Of a DNA stretch of 64,000 bases, positions 55,880 to 64,000 are shown piece by piece. Source of the stretch: Phragmites australis (lineage: Eukaryota > Streptophyta > Magnoliopsida > Poales > Poaceae); assembly GCF_958298935.1 (NCBI RefSeq), contig NC_084935.1, positions 11,528,501 through 11,592,500 of the forward strand. Direction: 5' to 3'. Under the pieces are notes generated by a model that saw only the letters and a program-made list of their open reading frames with translations, searched no databases and had not been told where the DNA came from. Every line of letters begins with the position of its first letter. Position 1 is the first letter of the stretch. A program made the position numbers and the translations under genes.

Positions 55880-58110
55880 TTTACAAAATGGTGTGATATT
55901 AGCAAAAAGGGGGGCTTCATCAAATTGATTGTACTCTTCATTATCAATGATATTTTCAACTCCGATGATCCAACTTTTTCTGTTTAGAACTAAATGTTGG
56001 CTCTTTTGTGGTGTATCATGCACATAAAAAACTTATGTAACATGCTTAGCAAGAACGAATGGTTCTTCTTTATATCCGACATGTCACATGTCAACGCTAG
56101 TGATCCCGTACTTGTTCTCCTTCACGTCTTTGGGCCCTAAATCCAACGCATCAAAACAGGGGTATCTTGATACCTACATAGTCAAGCTCCCATTATTTTC
56201 TCTATCTGCCCATAGTAAGTGCTCTTATGCATAGTATTATCATAAGCATCAATGAGCACACCACTATTCTAGTTTATACTTTTCCATCCTGGGTGGCTGT
56301 GTAAAATATGTAATCATTAATGCCATATCCTTTTAGGGATGAAGCTTGGGTCGTATGTTCAAATTGATCAGATCATTTCATGTCTTCAAGTCATCCTTTG
56401 TTTTCTTAGAGATATTGCACAAGGTACTAATAAGACTCTTACAGACATTCTTTTCGATGTGCATGGTATCGAGACAGTGTTGAACTTTTAAGTGCAGCTA
56501 GTAAGGTAGCTCCCAAAATATCAATTTCTTTTTTCACATGACCTTTTTATCACTACTAGAGAGCTTTTTCTTTAGAATAACGATATTGGTATTCTTCACC
56601 TGATCATGGACCTCCTGCTCGCTAAAATGCTTAGGAGATAATGCATTCTCTCTCGTGCCATTGAATTGTTTCTTCATCTTCCTATATGGAAGAGACTTGG
56701 GCAAAATCCATCGATGCCACATGTATACTGTTTTTCTTGAGTTATTGAGCCACATACTTTTGGTAGCATCTAAGTATTATGGACAGGCTTTGCTTCTTTT
56801 TATAGTTTCCCCCAACAAATTACCAAAGGTCGGTAAATCATTAATTGTACAAAATAACATAGCATGTGGACTGAAGTGCTCTCACTTGTACTCATCCCAT
56901 ACCTCGACACCTTCTGACTAGAGTATTTTAAGATCATCCACTAATGATCTGAGGTACACATTGATGTCATTGCCAGGTTATTTAGGACATTGGATTAAAA
57001 TTGACAACATAAGGTACTTTCTCTTCTGACAAAGCTAATGAGGAAGATTGTATATGCACAAAACTACTAGCCATGTGCTACGTCTGCTGCTCATGTTACC
57101 AAACAGATTCATTCAATCCGGGCTCAAAGCAAACCTAATGTTCCTTATTTCTACTGCAAACTCTCTGAATGTCATATCAATGTTTCACCACTGTGCACAA
57201 TCAGCAGGGTGTTGCATGTTTGAATCATTCTTATAGCCCTCTTTGTGCCAACGAAGCAATTTGGCATCGTTTTTATTAGCAAATAAATGCTTCAAATGAG
57301 AAATTACAGGAAGATACCACATCACATTTGCAGGAGGTCCTTTCTTCCTACGACCATCACTTCCATCATTCTGATGCTTGTATCGAGAAGTTCCACAAAC
57401 ATGGCACTCATGCAAGTCTATTTACTCTCCACGGTAAATAATACAGTCTTGCTTGCAAGCATGAATTATCTTGTTTGCTTCATAGGTGGATGTGGGCAGT
57501 AGATTCCCGTTGGGAAGCAATACTGTTAATAGACGTAATAATGCAATGAAACTCTTATCAGACCATTCATTGCTTCCCTTCAATTTTAAAAGAAAAGTAT
57601 CACATACAACAACATATATTGCTCATTACAACCTAGATATAATGGTACCTTCCAGTGTCGCACAAATTCTTAAAAATTAGCAAACTCTCTATCATTGTAC
57701 TCATCACTCCCCTCGGCGTCACGGACCTGCTGCTCCAAATTATCAAGAATAGCATCACCTCAGTCTATGAAGTCATCAATAATATCTTCGACGTCCCTAT
57801 GAGGAATAACTTGATACATATCACACTCAGGAACACCTTCTTTATGCATATCGTCATAAGGGTCATTCAGTCTTCTTCACCATGCTTGGTCCAACATGTA
57901 CTCTTTGAATCCACACATAATCAAGTGTGCATGTATATTCTGTGCCTTTAAAAATATTATCTCATTTTTGCAATCAACGCATAGACAAGACATAAATTTC
58001 TCATTTTTATTCAACATATCCGCTGCGGCAGCACGCATGAATCCAGATATACCATTAAGAAACTCATCACAAATATGATTCTCTAGGTACATCCAACTTT
58101 GATCGATCAT
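55880..58110 (-). pseudogene. CACTA (En/Spm) TNP2-like transposase, degenerate but with all domains
   Basis: Read leftward, the N-terminal transposon-associated domain is at 58110-57877 (DQSWMYLENHICDEFLNGIS, then the CVDCKN...HLIMCGF zinc-type pattern). The TNP2 core follows: CHVCGTSRYKHQNDGS and KGPPANVMWYLPVISHLKHL (57410-57280), RWHKEGYKND...HPADCAQW, then FALSPDGMNPF and VVLCIYNLP-like pieces (57160-57060). HRWILPKSLPYRKMKKQFNG lies at 56715-56656. The C-terminal DUF4216-like part is at 56165-55900 (LDLGPKDVKENKYGITSV, EEYNQFDEA). Stops and frameshifts break it throughout. The protein would cut CACTA ends; this copy is dead. Confidence 0.8.
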
Positions 58111-58142
58111 CTACGATTTTCAAAGTATAATAATTATTGAAT

Positions 58143-58166
58143 TATATATATATATATATATATATT
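58143..58166. repeat. (TA)n microsatellite
   Basis: About twelve TA units. Confidence 0.9.
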
Positions 58167-58169
58167 ACT

Positions 58170-59308
58170 ACTCACATAGCAACATTAAGTAGATTTTGTA
58201 ACAATTTTGTTGCTCAAACCTACTCAAACCTATTAAGAGGGAACCTCAGTAAAAAAAATTCCTACCCTACTCAAATCTAATATACCAATTTAGAGCTAAA
58301 GAAGGTAAAAAAGATACTAACCTCCTGGGATCCCAAGAACCAACTCAAATTTAAAATCAATCGCATATGGACTCCAAAGAAAATGCCCCCCAAGGGGGCA
58401 GAGGAAACTCACGCCTCTGTCTGAAAATTCCCATGCTGCTCTATCTGAAAACTCTCGTGCGTCCTGTCTCAGAGCAATAATTGAGACCCATAAACAATTA
58501 TTAGAATGAAACGTCTATATATTCTCCTTTCTAAAAACGATCTTTAACTACATATAAATTCTCTTAGTAATTTGTATGTGTCAATCATTTAGACACAAAT
58601 AATTTTTGAAAGAAACACATAACGTATGTGACATATCACAGATAATTTTTTTTTAAAAAAAAATATATGTAAGTTGTGGCATACATAGACGATGGTCATG
58701 TTACAGATATATATGCTTTAACAACTTGCCGGTGACAAATTTTAAGAAATCGTTTGTATTACTTTATCTACTTTCACTATTTTTATGATAATAAAAAACA
58801 CTCTAAGACGAGGTGGCGATGGAGGTCTATGAGGTGGCAGGCGATGGAGGTCTATGAGGATGCCACCGGTAGATCCCGACGTCTGGCGGCGTAGGAGGAG
58901 CGAGGGAGATGGGGGACGTGTGTCAGTGGGGAAGCCTAAGGCACGGGGTTTGGAGGGGAGAAAAGGAAAGGGGCGGGAGACAGACCATGTATATCACATA
59001 TCCGTGAATGATACACAAGAAACATTCGATGCGCAACACCTATCGACTGAATTCAGCAAATGCATCAAAACAGCACATCACGTCCACCATCTGGTTTACA
59101 TCCCAGCTCTTATTAATGAGACATGACCAGATCCTAACAAGATTTCTCCCGTGGAGAATTAATACTAGTGTATATACAGATCTACTCCAAAAATGTTTCG
59201 GCCAAAATGCTTATATCTCTAACAATAGCGCGCAGTAATCCATCCTCCTACCTGGAACTAGTACATAGCACGACCTAACACCAGAGAAATCTAAAGACGA
59301 GATGCTGA
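58170..59308. other. Right part of the CACTA region and 3' flank of the RhoGAP-like gene
   Basis: Words such as cacagataatt, acgtatgtgacatatcacaga and tagacgatgg (58560-58700) suggest the right subterminal repeats of the CACTA element. At 58808-58860 the unit ggcgatggaggtctatgagg occurs twice. The last few hundred bases should contain the 3' UTR of the RhoGAP-like gene. Confidence 0.4.
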
Positions 59309-62300
59309 TCATCGCCATACAGTTTCATTAGCATCAGTGAAAATGGCGTTGTGATGCTCAATCAGACATTGGATGACCTCAATGGAGCTGTAGTCTGGGG
59401 GCGAAGCATCGTCCAAGGGGATTTGGGACGAGGCATCCTCGTCGTCTTCATCTGCAATCGTTTAAGCAAATAATGCATTATAAAAGCTTTAAAAAAGAAG
59501 AAATTGCTGTGCACAAACACAGACGTAGTCTAGAGACGAAACTACAAATTACATGAAATATTCAATACAATTGACCGAATGAACTGGACAACTAATTACC
59601 TATCAGAGGGAGAAAAGCTAACAAACGATATAACAGGGAATTTTCAGATGAAAACCACCTGAAACTGTTCTAGTATACTGACATAAAACCGTAACCGAAA
59701 TTTTTTCAAGGAAATGCCCTATCAGCTCAAGAAGCCTAATCTACCAATCACTACCTGTCTAAGCTGAACTCTGATTAGCATGCCTTTCAATGGTGTCCTA
59801 AACTTCTATCTGTTGATGTGATGCAAAAGTAGTTAAAAATCACATATGCGCCGCCATATTCACACGTCTGTAAGTTCTTTTGGTTCAAATTGGACCTCTC
59901 ATTCATTGTCATGATTTGGTAGTTGGTAGGCAGTTGCCACAACCTCAGTCATCAATTCATACTGGACCATTGGCATTCACAAATCACGGTAACTAGACAA
60001 TAAAATATAGGGCAGCAAGTACCTTTCTTTGTCAAATCACACTAACTAGACAATCAAATATAGGGAAGCAAGCACCTTTCTTTGCTAACATGAGCCAGGA
60101 ACAGACTTAAATGCTTTAGACCACAATTTGTACAGACAACTACCACAAGAGCCGTGAGCACCATTGGCTAAGAGCAGACTCAAATGCTTTATGCCACAAC
60201 AGTTACAGACAATTACCCCATGTGCGAACAAGGGAACAGCTGCCTTTTTACCACTACGGAATTTCCAAACTCGTCATAATAAACTAAAAAGAAAAGGAGA
60301 ATTCGCGTACCTAACAGGTCCCATGTGGCGGTATTTGATGTTGTATCCACAATTTTTGGAGGCGGTTTTAGGGTAAGTTTGAGATGATTACGCAAATCTG
60401 TACCAGCATCGCCCTGCAGCCACATTATCAAAGGTGCAAATTCCACAGCAAGGCTACAAGAGTCCATCTGCATTAGATACCAAAAACTTGTAATAAACCA
60501 CCCAAAAGGTGCATCTATTCAGTTGTATTAGTTTATGACAAAAGAGACAACTCAAGAAATACTAAAATTAAACAGAATGCTTCTCATATGTAAATTACTA
60601 TGAAATGCTTCCCTGTGAAGAGGTATACAATGTGGTTTATCAATCTACAGACAGAACAAAGGACGATCATCTAGTCAATCCATTGCTACTCACAGCTGTC
60701 TGAATCCTGTTAAGTAAGACTGTTAAGCAGGTGCAAAGATGAATCAAGGTCCCTTCTGTTAACTACATTGGTCATACATATTGTCCGGATTGGACAGGAA
60801 GTGGCTACCAAATGTGCAATTGAAACTACAAGCGAAAGAACAGATTCAGCCATTTAAACATAATCCCATTGTGGTCCACTGGGGAGATTTTTATATATAA
60901 CCAGCATATTTAACTCTTTGGCAATAAGAAGGTTATTGTCAAAACAGACAAGCAGATCTAATCTAGGACTCTCAAACCCTGCTGTAGTCAACTCTTCAGA
61001 AGTCTTTATATAGGCTGTGTCTGCCATTGTCTCCAACAACTGGGTGGTCTATTGATTAAGTGCTCAGTCCATGCTACCATCTCAAGATGTTATTGTCAGT
61101 TTTGCCGATATTTAGCATTGGCTTTGTATTATTCAAAACAGGATGTAGCTGTCACTGAATTTGTTACCAAAGGCATTCAGAAACCCAAACTGTCAACCAA
61201 GCGGTGTGAGATCAAATACCATTTCCTAACATCTGTGGGTATTGTCAAAATTAATGAGTAAAATACAGAAAACAGTTACAATATTAGAGACATACAAGTC
61301 CACAGTTTCACATTAGGTGGCTCCAGATATGTACCAAATCTGTTAAAAGGTGCTTTCCAAACTATTACGGTTACACTGTTCATTGACATATATTGTATGT
61401 CCAATTTAGCTTTACTATTTTTAGTGTCCAAGAACTGAAAAGAAAAATAACTTGCAAACGCAGCATGGAGAAAAAAAGAATTAAAATTGGGGATCAGATA
61501 TACCTTGTTAAGTGACGATTTACGGCTTACTCGAAGTAGCAACGCTGTAACAAACTCTAGTGTCATGTAGTTTACATTTGGAAGCTTCTTCAATATGTTC
61601 CTAAGATCAGGAATGCTAACCCTCGCATCTCTAAGCTCATCATAAAGCACAAATGTAGTAAGTGGCTCAGGGATGCTGGCAAGGTAGCACTTCATCAGTG
61701 CACCGACATCAATAGGACTAACACCTTCAGGCAAAGATGCACCCGAGTCTGCAAAACATGCATAAACTCAGAGGCCCATGCTGATGAACAATGGCTACAA
61801 AAGCTAAGCTCAATATGATTGAGTGGCAGTGATACCTTCATTGTAAAGCGAAACTAATTGCTGAAGAACTTTTCTGTCACCTTCAGATTTGAACAAGTAC
61901 TCACTATTCAAACCTAGGAAGAAAGCGGTTCAGATATCAGATTCAGTATTAAAACGAAGTGGAGAAATTAATTTCTATGTAATTTCAGCCAGTTCACCTG
62001 ATATAACCAGGTAGTCTGCACACCTCACTAGCACCAAGGGCACTGCTTTACCAGATTGCTCTCGTTGTACAGTGGCTTCAATAGGAACACCAAAGACTGC
62101 AAGATTACAAGGTAATAGTCGGTCATTTCTCGTTGTTCATTGCTGCACTCGCTGTACAGTGGCTCCAATAGCTCTTTGCATTTTGCAATCAGAGGGGGTC
62201 ATTTCTCACTGAGCACTATTCACCGATGCACAGAAGAGAAATGAACTTACAGAAAATATTAGTGAAGAATTTGTTAAACAAGCCAGGTGAAGAACAGCAA

Positions 62301-63801
62301 TGCTTATCATGTCGGTACAATACAACTTAGGCTTATGATTGAGAACTATGACTATGCTACAAGAAACTTTAGCTGCCTAGATGCTAAAAGAAAAATTAGC
62401 TGCCTTTGCAATTATGATATATATGCATCCTGGAGAACTAGAGACAAGAGTTGTGGGCATACCATCAGTGCTCGCGACTCCCTGGGGCAAAGAATCAGAA
62501 GTAAGTAAGAATCAGCATTGTGCTCCAAAAAGGTGAAATTACGTTACCAGGTAACAGGAGTCCAAATCACAAACCTTCTGCCAGCGTTCAATATTGTTCA
62601 AAATAGTCTTGCTTTTATCTGCGGTCTTTTTAGCAGCCTGCAAGAAGCACATGAGACCGAAGAAAGATCAGCCAAAGACACTGGTGCCGTTTATAAAGAA
62701 TGATGTGACCGAAGGCCTGAATAAAAGGAATGCAAGTGCAAACTCCAACGCCCAAGATAACATTATGTTCTCAATAGAGGTATTTATGACTTGATCAATA
62801 TTCCCCTGAAATACATTTAAACAGCTATTGAAGACACCAACAATTCTCTCCTGATTGTCATACCCTGAAATGCCAATAATCAAGGTGCACTACTTGCTAC
62901 TCCATAATTTTATTTTGTTTGGCAATGATTTTGGTTCACTATTGAGCCATTCTTTATGTTGAGGTGATAAAGATAGGTAAATTCGCAGACCAACTAATAT
63001 AATAAGGCACTAATTTTTTGCTTCATTACACAAAGCCTTGTTGTTGTTGACACAAATTGTGTTCATAATTCTAGAGTTGACGGGTACAATGATCAGAACA
63101 AAAAGGTTACACAATGAATAGAACATCACAACAATTGAAACTACAACTAAAAACAGAACAGTTCAAAGTAAATTTTGGTGAAACGCAGACACACCTCTTC
63201 AACTTTGACCTTTCCCACTGCAACTTTCTCCTTTGTCTCTGAAATGCCCTTCCTCAAAAGCACCCCAGTGGAGGCAGCAGCAGTGATGAAACGCTCCTGC
63301 ACTGTCTCACTCGATGGATGCCGCTGCCTAGCCTCCTGGAAGACAGCCCACCGACTCTTCACCACGGACCCAACCTTCCCAGCAACATCAGCTATATTAT
63401 CCCCAGCAGATTGCCCTGCCTGCTTCAGCTTGAAACCTGCATCAAGATATAGACACAGTAAGGTTCAAAATTGCAGGTGAAACAAGCGTAACAACCATCA
63501 CGCTCGCCCCAAAATCAATGTGACTGTTAGGATACAAACAATTTATGCTTCACACTTTCAGAACTTATACATGATTTGGTAATAATTTTCGAAGTACATG
63601 ATAATTTCTATCTTTACCATCGAATCAGAAGCTGGGAATGGGCAGTGCAGTACTAGTGGAATGATTATGTGTATATCCGTACAGAAATTATTACAGCATG
63701 GTTTAACAAACAAAAAGGCATCACTGCCGAACAAACTTACTGGAGGTAGAGAAGAAATCAGTTGCCTTCCGGCGCCATTGAGGCGACTGCGCCAGCGGCA
63801 T
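59309..63801 (-). CDS. RhoGAP-domain protein similar to Arabidopsis At5g61530 (nine exons)
   Basis: Coding exons on the minus strand are 63801-63741, 63436-63195, 62637-62575, 62481-62463, 62096-61998, 61913-61836, 61748-61504, 60467-60311 and 59451-59309. All junctions are GT-AG and the sum is 1,107 bp (368 residues). The N-terminal 120 residues (SPQWRRKATDFFS, SETKEKVAVGKVKVEE) are basic and helical. The RhoGAP domain spans about 130-310, with PEGVSPIDVGALMKCYLASI and KKLPNVNYMTLEFVTALLLR. The C-terminus is acidic and ends IEHHNAIFTDANETVWR. RhoGAPs speed GTP hydrolysis by ROP/Rac GTPases. The arginine-finger position appears to be Lys170 (YLFKSEG), so catalysis is uncertain. The layout matches an uncharacterised single-copy plant family; exon 4 is only 19 bp. 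Confidence 0.9.
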
Positions 63802-64000
63802 CACCACCTGCGCAAGAGAAGCAACACCCACCGAGCCATTAAGCCACTGCAGAACCACGAAATGAACCTATAATCTACAGCAGTTGAGCACAAGAAAGGA
63901 AAATTCCGAACCACTCTCGTACTGCAGCAGTCAAACAACTAGAACAGACATAGATCCTAAACGCTGAAAGTCTGAAACGACAAAAGGAACGATAAGCGGC
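63802..64000 (-). other. 5' flank or UTR of the RhoGAP-like gene
   Basis: This short region upstream of the start codon runs off the window. No TATA box is evident in what is visible. Confidence 0.4.

Overview
The window is nuclear DNA from a grass (Poaceae). The evidence is the GC-rich first exons, GT-AG introns of plant type, a chloroplast NDH subunit gene, a plant UGT, a plant mTERF gene, and a dense mix of Tat-type Ty3, Ty1/copia, hAT, PIF/Harbinger, CACTA and LINE debris. The species cannot be named from the sequence. I see no bacterial, viral or organellar segment, no tRNA or rRNA gene and no CRISPR array.

Layout. At 353-1987 there is a non-autonomous hAT-like element. At 3895-5337 (+) lies a six-exon ferredoxin-like chloroplast gene, PnsB3/NDF4 type, of the NDH complex. 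At 6652-10250 is a decayed copia element, and a second LTR remnant of the same family sits at 14200-14374. At 14712-16175 (+) is an intronless family 1 glycosyltransferase with an unusual PSPG box. At 23264-25000 (-) is an intronless mTERF gene; a PIF-like element (25146-26246) begins about 145 bp upstream of its start codon. At 27230-27850 (-) are remains of a transposon-type Ulp1 protease. From about 28.1 kb lies an old LTR-type repeat, split at 31175 by a young 14,416-bp Tat-lineage element (31176-45591) with 1,515-bp LTRs and a 5-bp target duplication. Right of it are a LINE fragment, a second PIF-like element (48690-49568), a MYB fragment, frameshifted exon-like DNA, and a CACTA element with a decayed TNP2 transposase (55.9-58.1 kb). 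At 59309-63801 (-) is a nine-exon RhoGAP-like gene.

The four host genes (PnsB3-like, UGT, mTERF, RhoGAP-like) are unrelated in function and independently transcribed; nothing suggests a gene cluster. The most informative part is the Tat element. Its gag-pol is one frame broken by three stop codons, and an antisense gene with its own TATA box and an intron lies between pol and the 3' LTR. At least four of its five in-frame stops are most simply read as C-to-T changes in CAA/CAG codons. Each LTR carries five 73-bp repeats, each centred on a palindromic G-box.

Exon structures were read by eye from splice signals and reading frame, and family names rest on remembered motifs. No database search was possible.
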